From NCBI GenBank assembly GCA_023423795.1, contig JAFAEX010000231.1, positions 1 to 6,321 on the forward strand: a DNA stretch of 6,321 nt. The letters run 5' to 3'. The notes below the pieces were generated by a model, which saw only the letters and a program-made list of their open reading frames with translations, ran no database searches and was not told the origin of the DNA. Positions 1 through 5,245 of this stretch are shown here, one piece after another. This stretch comes from Chloroflexota bacterium (GTDB lineage Bacteria > Chloroflexota > Chloroflexia > Thermomicrobiales > UBA6265). Made by a program: the position numbers and the translations under genes. Position 1 is the stretch's first letter; every line of letters starts with the position of its first letter.

Positions 1-78
1 CATCCCGAGCCTGTCGTGGGAGCCCGCGATCGAGTCGAAGAGTCGAGAGCGACGAGGTCCCTCGACAGGCTCGGGATG
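1..78. repeat. Long palindromic intergenic repeat
   Basis: Positions 1-16 (CATCCCGAGCCTGTCG) are the exact reverse complement of 63-78. The match extends to 21 bases (1-21 against 58-78) with one mismatch. The arms enclose about 36 bases and would form a long cruciform or RNA hairpin. The bases after the right arm are AC, so the left arm may continue outside the window. Arms with a CCTGTCGAGGGA-like sequence are, from general knowledge, a common dispersed extragenic palindrome in GC-rich bacterial genomes. There is no coding signal here. Whether it works as a terminator cannot be told: no T-run follows either arm. Confidence 0.8.
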
Positions 79-130
79 ACGATGGGGAGGCGCTGACGGG
101 ATGGGTGCGCCGGTTGGTGGGGCGCCGCAC

Positions 131-152
131 GTAACACCCAGCACCCAGCACC
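131..152. repeat. Short heptad repeat (GGGTGYT type) beyond the dehydratase stop
   Basis: On the minus strand this reads as consecutive seven-base units GGTGCTG, GGTGCTG and GGTGTTA, lying 3 bases past the stop codon of the minus-strand dehydratase. The phase and sequence resemble the larger GGGTNNC array at 5151-5231, so the two probably belong to one family of intergenic heptad repeats. The rest of 79-130 shows nothing I can name. Confidence 0.5.
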
Positions 153-155
153 TCG

Positions 156-1322
156 TCAGGCGGCGAGGGTGCGCAGGAGGCGGATGAGGTCGGGTTTGTG
201 CTCGAAGCCGATTCCGGGCGATTGGGGGAGGGCGACGTAACCATCCTCCACCGGGAGGTCGTCGGCGAAGCCGCCGAAGGGCTGGAAGATGCCGGGGTAG
301 GACTCGTTGCCGCCGAGGCCGAGCCCGGCGGCCATGTTGAGCGACATCTGGTGGCCGCCGTGGGGGACGACGCGGCGGGGGGACCAGCCGAGGTCGGCCA
401 TGACGTCCAGCGTGCGCAGGTATTCGGGGAGGCCGTAGGAGAGCGCGCAATCGAACTGGAGCACGTCGCGGTCCGGACGCATCCCGCCGTAGCGCAACAG
501 GTTGCGGGCGTCCGGCATGGAGAAGAGGTTCTCGCCGGTCGCCAGCGGCAGCGGGTAGTGGGCGGCCAGCTCAACCTGGAGCTGGTAATCGAGCGGGTCG
601 CCGGCCTCCTCGTACCAGCGCAGGTTGTACGGCGCGAGGGCGTCGGCGTAGGCGAGCGCGGTGGGGAGGTCGAAGCGGCCGTTGGCGTCCACCGCGAGGT
701 GCTCGCCGGAGCCGACGACCGCCAGTACGGCCTCGACGCGGCGCAAGTCCTCGTCCAGCGGTGCGCCGCCGATCTTCATCTTGACGTCGGCGTAGCCCAT
801 ATCCAAATAGGAGCGCATCTCGTCCTGGAGCGCGGTCAGGTCCTTGCCGGGCTGGTAGTAGCCGCCGGCGGCGTAGACCCAGACGCGGTCGTCGGCGACG
901 CCGTCGTGGTAGCGGTCGGCGAGGAGTTTCCAGAGGGGGACGCCGGCGATCTTGGCGGTCGCGTCCCAGAGGGCCATGTCGAGCGTGCCGACGGCGACCG
1001 AGCGCTCGCCGTGGCCGCCGGGTTTTTCGCCGGTCATCATCACGGCCCAGCAGCGGTGGGGGTCGATGGTCGATTCGTCCTCGGCGAGGAGCGCGGCGGG
1101 CGGGGCCTCCAGCAGGCGGGGGATGAAGCGGTCCCGCAGGAGGCCCTGCGGGGCGTAGCGGCCGTTGGAATTGAAACCGTAGCCGACGACGGGGCGGCCG
1201 TCGCGCACCACGTCGGTGACGACGGCGACGACGGAGACGGTCATCTTGTTGAAGTCGATGTAGGCGTTGCGGATGGAGGACGCGATCGGGGCGGTGGTTT
1301 CGCGGATCTCGGTGATGCGCAC
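156..1322 (-). CDS. tarD: D-tartrate dehydratase-like enolase-superfamily protein (mandelate racemase/muconate lactonizing group)
   Basis: This 388-residue protein is full length for the family. It should dehydrate a sugar acid in the cytoplasm with Mg2+; for TarD that means D-tartrate to oxaloacetate. Visible motifs are the N-terminal capping domain (about 1-125), with the conserved stretch IRNAYIDFNKMT near 18-28 and MMTGEKPGGHGERS at 95-108, then the TIM barrel. Its KxK base motif is K181-M-K183. The metal ligands are D212 (VDAN), E238 (WYEE) and E264 (ATGEN), and the general acid is H321 (PHGGH). As I recall the Bradyrhizobium TarD sequence, these match its K184, D213, E239, E265 and H322 with a constant offset of one, and the flanking sequence is also very similar. 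The start is GTG at 1322, supported by GGGAG seven bases upstream. No promoter is convincing. The exact substrate is inferred from similarity; a related acid sugar is possible. Confidence 0.88.
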   Translation of the reverse strand: MRITEIRETTAPIASSIRNAYIDFNKMTVSVVAVVTDVVRDGRPVVGYGFNSNGRYAPQGLLRDRFIPRLLEAPPAALLAEDESTIDPHRCWAVMMTGEKPGGHGERSVAVGTLDMALWDATAKIAGVPLWKLLADRYHDGVADDRVWVYAAGGYYQPGKDLTALQDEMRSYLDMGYADVKMKIGGAPLDEDLRRVEAVLAVVGSGEHLAVDANGRFDLPTALAYADALAPYNLRWYEEAGDPLDYQLQVELAAHYPLPLATGENLFSMPDARNLLRYGGMRPDRDVLQFDCALSYGLPEYLRTLDVMADLGWSPRRVVPHGGHQMSLNMAAGLGLGGNESYPGIFQPFGGFADDLPVEDGYVALPQSPGIGFEHKPDLIRLLRTLAA

Positions 1323-1329
1323 GCGGCGG

Positions 1330-1334
1330 CTCCC
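1330..1334 (-). promoter_or_regulatory. Ribosome binding site for the GTG start of the dehydratase
   Basis: The minus strand reads GGGAG, then seven bases, then GTG at 1322. This good Shine-Dalgarno spacing settles the non-ATG start. The next downstream in-frame candidates would remove the conserved N-terminal residues. Confidence 0.6.
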
Positions 1335-1340
1335 GGTCGT

Positions 1341-1358
1341 CTGGTCGCGGCTGGTCGC
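1341..1358. repeat. Two 10-bp-spaced CTGGTCGC repeats in the dehydratase leader
   Basis: CTGGTCGC occurs at 1341-1348 and again at 1351-1358, a helical-turn spacing, with a partial copy (CGGTCGT) just before. The repeats lie about 20-35 bases upstream of the dehydratase start codon. The spacing would suit an operator read on one face of the DNA, but simple GC-rich duplication is equally possible. Confidence 0.3.
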
Positions 1359-1467
1359 TGGTGCCGGGATGGTAGACGAGGAGCGGGGTGGGCGCGGGGC
1401 GTGTTGGGGAGCGAGCCTGGAGGAGCGCGGGAAGCCCGGGACTCAATCCGCCGGGCTGAGGCGATAA

Positions 1468-1485
1468 AGGACGCTGAAGCGCCCT
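1468..1485 (-). terminator. Possible rho-independent terminator, C(UUCA)G loop
   Basis: On the minus strand AGGGCGC pairs with GCGTCCT (seven pairs, one G-U) around a TTCA loop and is followed by TTAT. The G-U pair is only stable in minus-strand RNA, so that is the likely sense. It lies about 50 bases past the stop of the DprA-like gene and could end that transcript before the dehydratase gene. The T-run is short, so this is tentative. It is also the outermost of three related hairpins. Confidence 0.35.
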
Positions 1486-1556
1486 GACGACGAGGAGGCG
1501 TGTTCGGAGCGCCCTTCAGGGTGCTTTCCTCCTCATCCCGGCCCTGAAGGACCGGG
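1468..1556. repeat. Cluster of three UUCA-loop hairpins, possible IS200/IS605-type right-end remnant
   Basis: Three hairpins share a C(UUCA)G loop: 1468-1485 (minus sense), 1509-1524 (GCGCCC/GGGTGC, plus sense) and 1537-1556 (CCCGGTCC/GGGCCGGG, minus sense). An outer stem pairs GACGAGGAGG at 1489-1498 with CCTCCTCATC at 1528-1537, with one weak position. The minus-strand order is an open reading frame ending inside a CCGG-CCTTCAGG-CCGG hairpin, then GATGAGGAGG. This recalls the 3' ends of tnpB genes and their omega RNAs in IS200/IS605 elements. No tnpA and no recognisable TnpB catalytic region is present, so if the idea is right only a right-end fragment remains. A host-specific extragenic repeat is the alternative. 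Confidence 0.4.
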
Positions 1557-1880
1557 ACGTGCGGCTTCCGATACTAACGCCCGCCACGCGGCGACCGTGC
1601 CCTCAGGGGCGATGGAGGCGGAGCCGAGGGCGAACAGCCCGGTGTTGGCCAAGACGTCGCGGGCCGGGCAGGCGACGACGGGCTGCGTTCCGCGCGGGAG
1701 GAAGGCGAGCATCTCCTGTTCCAGCGACGTATGGAACCCGCCGACGGTCGGCACGCCGCCGTCGCGCAGGGCCACCGCGAGGTCGTAAGCGCGCACGACC
1801 AGCGGCCCCGGGCAGCGGCGGGAGCAGAAGAGGGCGAGCAGGGGGTGCGCGAAGGCGGCATCGGCGTTCTCCGACGTCAT
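1533..1880 (-). CDS. Short DprA/SLOG-like protein with an atypical C-terminus, probably truncated or fused
   Basis: The 115-residue product resembles the DprA-related SLOG (Rossmann-like nucleotide-binding) family in its first 74 residues. It shows hPLLALFCSRR at about 12-22 (the usual GSR loop here has C19 in place of G), helix YDLAVALRDGG near 32-42, then GGFHTSLEQE at 47-56, and RGTQPVVACPAR ending at 74. In relatives I know, the domain continues to roughly 160 residues or more. Here residues 75-115 do not fit, and the last seven (PGPSGPG) are read from a hairpin repeat. The tail also has TTA and GTA codons, unusual in such GC-rich DNA. The ATG at 1880 is chosen because GGGGAG lies six bases upstream; a GTG at 1901 would add seven residues. 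Members are thought to bind nucleotides or nucleic acid; whether this one is active is doubtful. Confidence 0.6.
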   Translation of the reverse strand: MTSENADAAFAHPLLALFCSRRCPGPLVVRAYDLAVALRDGGVPTVGGFHTSLEQEMLAFLPRGTQPVVACPARDVLANTGLFALGSASIAPEGTVAAWRALVSEAARPGPSGPG

Positions 1881-1886
1881 CGTGCG

Positions 1887-1892
1887 CTCCCC
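1887..1892 (-). promoter_or_regulatory. Ribosome binding site choosing the ATG at 1880
   Basis: The minus strand reads GGGGAG, six bases, then ATG. The alternative GTG at 1901 lies upstream of this site and so is less likely to be used. Confidence 0.55.
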
Positions 1893-1964
1893 GTTTCGCA
1901 CCGATTCCGTGCTGACGGGCCGGATTTGCGCATGGATACGTAGATGTTCGTACCCTACACGGGT

Positions 1965-2008
1965 TCAACACGGAACGATTCCGCATTGAGGCTCGTCGTC
2001 CGTGTTGA
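1965..2008. repeat. Perfect 10-bp inverted repeat TCAACACGGA/TCCGTGTTGA
   Basis: TCAACACGGA at 1965-1974 is exactly complementary to TCCGTGTTGA at 1999-2008. Both arms also carry CGGG outside and ACGA inside, with small indels, so the homology spans about 19-22 bases per arm. It could be a protein-binding dyad, a transcription-end hairpin, or the ends of a small decayed element. A second hairpin (GATGCC-C-GG, AGAG loop, CCGGCATC) overlaps its right arm at 2007-2027. Confidence 0.55.
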
Positions 2009-2120
2009 TGCCCGGAGAGCCGGCATCATCGTAATCCCGTGTCATGGACCAGCCCAGCGCGGCGCTTGGCGCGCGGGCGGCACCACTGGGGACGAAGGTT
2101 GCCTGCCCCAAGGTGTCAGG

Positions 2121-2189
2121 ACGCTATGGACGCTATGGACACCCTATCGACAAAAGTGTTCATAGCGTGGTTGATAGCGTTCATACGCC
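2121..2189. repeat. Iteron-like cluster of ACGCTATGG units in both orientations
   Basis: ACGCTATGG is directly repeated at 2121-2129 and 2130-2138. Inverted copies follow: ACGCTATGA (complement of 2160-2168), ACGCTATCA (complement of 2172-2180) and a diverged GGCGTATGA (complement of 2181-2189) that contains the regulator's stop codon. The inner copies form a dyad, 2130-2142 against 2156-2168, with 12 Watson-Crick pairs and one G-T around a 13-base loop. Several copies in opposing orientation suit binding by a multimeric DNA-binding protein. The neighbouring winged-helix regulator is an obvious candidate but untested. Confidence 0.65.
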
Positions 2190-3956
2190 GTCCTTGCCGG
2201 GCAGTCGGTAGCGGCTCCATCGGCGCGAACCGATCCGGACCAGCCTTCCTTCGCGAACCAGGCGACCCAACAGATAGGCGGTTCGGCGTGCCGTGATGCC
2301 AAGCAAGGCCCGGCATTGGGCATTGTCGATAGAACCGTGAGCGGCGACGAAATCGATCACGCGCTCGTCCTCCGTTAGCGCCGGCGCGCTGGCCGCAGGC
2401 AGGAGTAGCGTGTAATACGCGCCACCGTAAGCGCCCTGTTGCTCGATGGCCCGCACCGTGACCATTTCTTTCAACTCCCTGGTCGCGGTCGGGCTATCGA
2501 CGCGATTCAGTCGGCGGTAATCCCCGTTGGTCAACCTTCCCCGCTGGCGAACGAAGACCAGGGCCAGCCGTTGCCGCTCGTTGAGCGGAAGGGTGCCAAA
2601 CCGGTTCAACCAGCCGATCGCTTCCGGGTTCATCAGCGTGTGGTTGCGGAAGGTGACCTTGAACGCCGTGCGCTGGTCCTCGAAGACGGGCGGTTCGAGG
2701 TTGGCCCGGCGCATCGCGGCGATCATTTCACGGACGCCGCTTCCTCGATTTTCGACGTACCCAAGATCCTGCAACAGGCGGACGAGGACCGCGTTGCGCG
2801 TCGATTGCGCCTCGTCCAGCGTTTCCTCCGTCACGTTGCCGAAGAGACCGCCGGGGCTGCGGATTTCCAGTCGATCGGCAAAGAGGCGAACCTGAACGTG
2901 GCTGCCCCGCCCGAAGTGGCTGTAGTCGCGATGGACGACCGCGTTGACGATCGCCTCGCGGACGGCGACCGCCGGGTACTCCGGGATGTCCTCGCGCAGG
3001 ATGCCGCGGATCAGGCTGCTGGTTCGCATGTTGGTCAACACGCGCTGGATCGCCGCGTCCAATGCCTCCGGCAGCGGCCCCTCGAACTGCCGGTTGTCCA
3101 CGAAACGCGCGCCGTCGGGCGCGGGTTCGTCCTCGTCGATCCCGAAGAACTGGACGACGGCGAGCATCAGCTGCGGCGCGAATTGCTGGGGATTCCGGCC
3201 GAACACCAGCAGCCCCGCGAGCGTCGGAGTCGGGTCTGCCGCACCGCGCCCAAGCACGCCTACTCGGCGTAGGATGTCGAGGTCGGTCTCTTCCTTCGCG
3301 CCGGGCCGAGGGTCGCGTTGCCGCAACAGATCGACGTACCGGGCGAACGCGGCGGGATCGAGGTCGGCCATCGTTGCCCCGTCCACCGGGGTCGCGTCGT
3401 AGGCGACCTGTTCGCGTACGCTGGCGAAGATGAACACCTCGTACGGGGTCATTTTGCGATTCGATGCACCGACCCGGATGTAGGAGCCGTGTTGCATCCC
3501 GGCGGCCCGGACGAAGCACGGTTTCTGGATGGCCGGAAGCTCGGGGATTTCCACCGCCACGACCGGACGCCCTTCGACCTCCACCACCGTGATGTCTGGC
3601 CGCAACGGCGGTTCCACGTCGTTGGCGGCGTTGACGACCACATCCTGTATCTGATGCGGGTTGGAGACCCCGACTGGCTCGTACCCGGCGTCCTCGTCTA
3701 GGCCGAGCAGGACGACGCCGCCCCCGACCCGGTTGGCGAAGGCGGACAGCGATTGTCGAAACGACGTTGTCGGCAACCCGCCACGCGCGGCCTTGGCTTC
3801 CACCGCGTCGGTCTCGCACCGGTGCCGCCGCACTTCGGCTACCAGCGCCGCCGCGTCTTCTGGCGTCACGCCTCGATCTCCGGCTGCTGCCATGTCGATT
3901 GGTCCAACCGCCGTATCCTCGTACATCGCATCCCGATTTGCTCGCGTTCTCGCCAT
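2181..3956 (-). CDS. AlbA_2 (Schlafen-like) / GHKL-ATPase regulator with two C-terminal winged helices
   Basis: The 591-residue protein matches the COG2865-type architecture of putative ATP-binding transcriptional regulators. The AlbA_2 domain spans about 45-175 (ETDAVEAKAA, SAFANRVGGGVVLLGLDE at 71-88, YIRVGASNRKMT at 159-170). A GHKL-type ATPase fold follows at about 300-440: N-box EAIVNAVVHRDYS at 334-346 with E334 and N338, G1-like RSPGGL at 366-371, and G2-like NRGSGVREM at 403-411. Two winged-helix-like segments end the protein, about 456-518 and 528-586. No signal peptide or membrane segment is seen, so it is cytoplasmic. The ATG at 3956 has GGGGTG four bases upstream; ATG at 3926 is the alternative, removing only non-conserved residues. 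G+C is lower than in neighbouring genes, which suggests acquisition. It is divergent from the oxidoreductase gene, so control of that gene is plausible, but the ligand and targets are unknown. Confidence 0.85.
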   Translation of the reverse strand: MARTRANRDAMYEDTAVGPIDMAAAGDRGVTPEDAAALVAEVRRHRCETDAVEAKAARGGLPTTSFRQSLSAFANRVGGGVVLLGLDEDAGYEPVGVSNPHQIQDVVVNAANDVEPPLRPDITVVEVEGRPVVAVEIPELPAIQKPCFVRAAGMQHGSYIRVGASNRKMTPYEVFIFASVREQVAYDATPVDGATMADLDPAAFARYVDLLRQRDPRPGAKEETDLDILRRVGVLGRGAADPTPTLAGLLVFGRNPQQFAPQLMLAVVQFFGIDEDEPAPDGARFVDNRQFEGPLPEALDAAIQRVLTNMRTSSLIRGILREDIPEYPAVAVREAIVNAVVHRDYSHFGRGSHVQVRLFADRLEIRSPGGLFGNVTEETLDEAQSTRNAVLVRLLQDLGYVENRGSGVREMIAAMRRANLEPPVFEDQRTAFKVTFRNHTLMNPEAIGWLNRFGTLPLNERQRLALVFVRQRGRLTNGDYRRLNRVDSPTATRELKEMVTVRAIEQQGAYGGAYYTLLLPAASAPALTEDERVIDFVAAHGSIDNAQCRALLGITARRTAYLLGRLVREGRLVRIGSRRWSRYRLPGKDGV

Positions 3957-3981
3957 GACACACCCCGCGCGGCCATACAAT
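3955..3981 (+). promoter_or_regulatory. Candidate sigma70-type promoter for the oxidoreductase-isomerase unit
   Basis: ATGACA at 3955-3960 (one mismatch to TTGACA) and TACAAT at 3976-3981 (one mismatch to TATAAT) are separated by 15 bases, slightly short. A start near 3988 would give a leader of about 38 bases before the ATG at 4026. The -35 overlaps the first codon of the divergent regulator gene, so occupancy here could couple the two directions. Confidence 0.4.
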
Positions 3982-4014
3982 GCTCCTCGGCGGCGCGATG
4001 GCCGCGCCGGGGAA

Positions 4015-4020
4015 GGGAGG
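4015..4020 (+). promoter_or_regulatory. Ribosome binding site deciding the oxidoreductase start
   Basis: GGGAGG lies five bases before ATG 4026. The open frame extends upstream to 3753, but that extension overlaps the divergent regulator gene and lacks family similarity. This site and the Rossmann motif immediately after fix the start. Confidence 0.75.
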
Positions 4021-4025
4021 GCGCG

Positions 4026-5147
4026 ATGGCGGAGGCGGTAATCCGGCTTGGGGTGCTCGGCTGCGGGGACGTCGCGTTCCGTACGTACCTGCCGGGGCTG
4101 GATGCCCTGAAGGGGACGGCGGCGGTGGTCGCCTGCACCGATCCCGTCGCCGAACGGGCGGTGCGCTTCGCCGAGGAGGCCGCGGCGCGCTCCGGCTTCG
4201 ACTGCGCGGCCTTCCCGGACCTCGCCTCGATGCTGGCCAACGGCGAACTGGACGGCGTCCTGAACCTCTCGCCCGCGCCCTACCACGCGGAAACGACGAC
4301 GCAGATCCTCGAAGCCGGCATCCACTGCTTCTCCGAAAAGCCGATCGCCGGCTCGCTGGAGGATGCCCGCGCCCTCGCCGCGCTGGCGCGGGAACGCGGG
4401 CTGCACCTGCTGTGCGCGCCGGCCCCGATGGCCTCCTCCCGCTTCCGCTGGCTGAAGCAGGAAATGGCCAACGGGCTGCTCGGGCGGCCGACGCTGGCGA
4501 CCGGGCAGATGGCCAACATGGGCCCCGCCGCCTGGCGCGACTACAAGGGCGACCCGGCGGTCTTCTACACCGATCGCGTCGGGCCGGTGATCGACACCGG
4601 CGTCTACCTGCTGCACGCCATCACCGGGCTGTTCGGGCCGGCGCGGCGCGTCTCGGCGGTCGGCGGCATCGCGATCCCGGACCGGGCGGTGCTCATCCCC
4701 GGGCGCGAGGGCGAACACATCGCGGTGACGGGGCCGGACCACGTGCTGATCCACCTGGAGTGGGACGACGCGACCTTCGCCCAGATCCAGTCGTCGTTCG
4801 CCACCCCGCGCACCAAGGCGCCGGTGCTGGAGATCCACGGCGAGACGGGGACGATCGGCATCCCCGACATCGCGACCTGGTACGACCTCGCCGCGCCGAT
4901 GGACATGCTGCTGCTGGACCCCTCGCCGGCGGCCGATCCCGAGGCGTGGCAGCCGGCCGGTCCGGCCGACCCCGGCCCGGTGCGGCAGCCGATCCAGGCC
5001 GGGCCGGTCCACTTCGCCGCCGTGCTCGCCGGGCAGGAGGAGCCCATCCTGACCGCCGAGCACGCCACCCACGTGCTGGAGATCGCGCTCGCCGCCGCCC
5101 GCTCCGCCGCCGAGGGACGGTTCGTAGAGTTGGAGACGACGTTCTAG
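4026..5147 (+). CDS. Gfo/Idh/MocA family NAD(P)-dependent oxidoreductase
   Basis: The 373-residue protein has the family's normal size and two-domain layout. The N-terminal Rossmann fold (about 5-125) begins IRLGVLGCGDVA with G9, G12 and G14 for the dinucleotide, followed by ACTDP at the end of strand 2 (36-40). The conserved E104-K105-P106 (CFSEKP) carries the active-site lysine. The C-terminal alpha/beta domain starts near 130. Its usual DxGxHxxD signature reads D190-T-G-V-Y194-L-L-H197, so Tyr replaces the usual His and His replaces the Asp. Such enzymes oxidise or reduce sugar or cyclitol hydroxyls in the cytoplasm; the substrate cannot be assigned. The gene is followed after 98 bases by an isomerase gene on the same strand, as in many sugar-utilisation clusters. 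It is divergent from the AlbA_2 regulator. Confidence 0.9.
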   Translation: MAEAVIRLGVLGCGDVAFRTYLPGLDALKGTAAVVACTDPVAERAVRFAEEAAARSGFDCAAFPDLASMLANGELDGVLNLSPAPYHAETTTQILEAGIHCFSEKPIAGSLEDARALAALARERGLHLLCAPAPMASSRFRWLKQEMANGLLGRPTLATGQMANMGPAAWRDYKGDPAVFYTDRVGPVIDTGVYLLHAITGLFGPARRVSAVGGIAIPDRAVLIPGREGEHIAVTGPDHVLIHLEWDDATFAQIQSSFATPRTKAPVLEIHGETGTIGIPDIATWYDLAAPMDMLLLDPSPAADPEAWQPAGPADPGPVRQPIQAGPVHFAAVLAGQEEPILTAEHATHVLEIALAAARSAAEGRFVELETTF

Positions 5148-5150
5148 CCG

Positions 5151-5231
5151 GGGTGGCGGGTGTCGGGTTTCGGGTTGCGGGTACGGTTGCCCGTCGTTTC
5201 CCCGCCACCCGAAACCCAACACCCGACACCC
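5151..5231. repeat. Inverted array of GGGTNNC heptads between the two plus-strand genes
   Basis: From 5151 the plus strand reads GGGTGGC, GGGTGTC, GGGTTTC, GGGTTGC, GGGTACG in exact seven-base register. From 5231 backwards the minus strand reads GGGTGTC, GGGTGTT, GGGTTTC, GGGTGGC. Pairing 5158-5181 with 5201-5231 gives a 10-bp exact stem, a seven-base (one-unit) bulge, then 13 of 14 pairs, with a 19-base loop. The array fills nearly all the 98-base gap. In an operon it could act as an attenuator, partial terminator or mRNA-stabilising hairpin. The G-runs on one strand could also favour G-quadruplex formation. Confidence 0.8.
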
Positions 5232-5233
5232 AC

Positions 5234-5240
5234 GAGGAGG
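5234..5240 (+). promoter_or_regulatory. Strong ribosome binding site for the isomerase gene
   Basis: GAGGAGG, five bases before ATG 5246, begins immediately after the 3' arm of the heptad hairpin (ends at 5231). Folding or unfolding of that hairpin could therefore alter ribosome access. This site fixes the start within a frame that is open far upstream. Confidence 0.75.
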
Positions 5241-5245
5241 TTCCG

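Larger units (their letters stand above)
1881..2180. other. Intergenic region between regulator and SLOG-like gene, relatively AT-rich
   Basis: This 300-base gap has no convincing gene; a short plus-strand frame at 1944-2165 lacks any recognisable motif. The line 1921-1980 is 50% G+C and 2101-2160 is 55%, well below the flanking genes. It contains a perfect 10-bp inverted repeat (1965-1974/1999-2008), a small bulged hairpin (2007-2027) and the iteron-like cluster starting at 2121. It is the upstream region of the SLOG-like gene and the 3' side of the regulator. No clear promoter was found. Confidence 0.6.

Noticed and set aside
198..1487. Long plus-strand frame (429 codons) opposite the dehydratase gene
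   Set aside because: Val/Gly/Ala/His-rich composition without motifs; the opposite strand encodes an intact enolase-superfamily enzyme with all catalytic residues.
1944..2165. Small plus-strand gene (73 codons) in the intergenic region
   Set aside because: No recognisable motif, no convincing ribosome binding site, and it runs through two repeat structures.
2121..2189. CRISPR array
   Set aside because: Units are about 9 bases, partly abutting and in both orientations, with no unique spacers of constant length.
3957..5222. Minus-strand extension of the regulator frame across the whole oxidoreductase gene (total 1013 codons)
   Set aside because: It is antisense to a clear Gfo/Idh/MocA gene, has Arg/Gly-rich low-complexity composition typical of GC-rich shadow frames, and a good start with a ribosome binding site exists at 3956.
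3980..5245. Upstream extension of the isomerase frame through the oxidoreductase gene
   Set aside because: Out of frame with the real gene and of shadow composition; the ATG at 5246 has a strong ribosome binding site and family-typical N-terminus.
5148..5245. Frameshifted continuation joining oxidoreductase and isomerase into one protein
   Set aside because: The oxidoreductase ends at family-typical length, and the gap is an inverted heptad array followed by a strong ribosome binding site.
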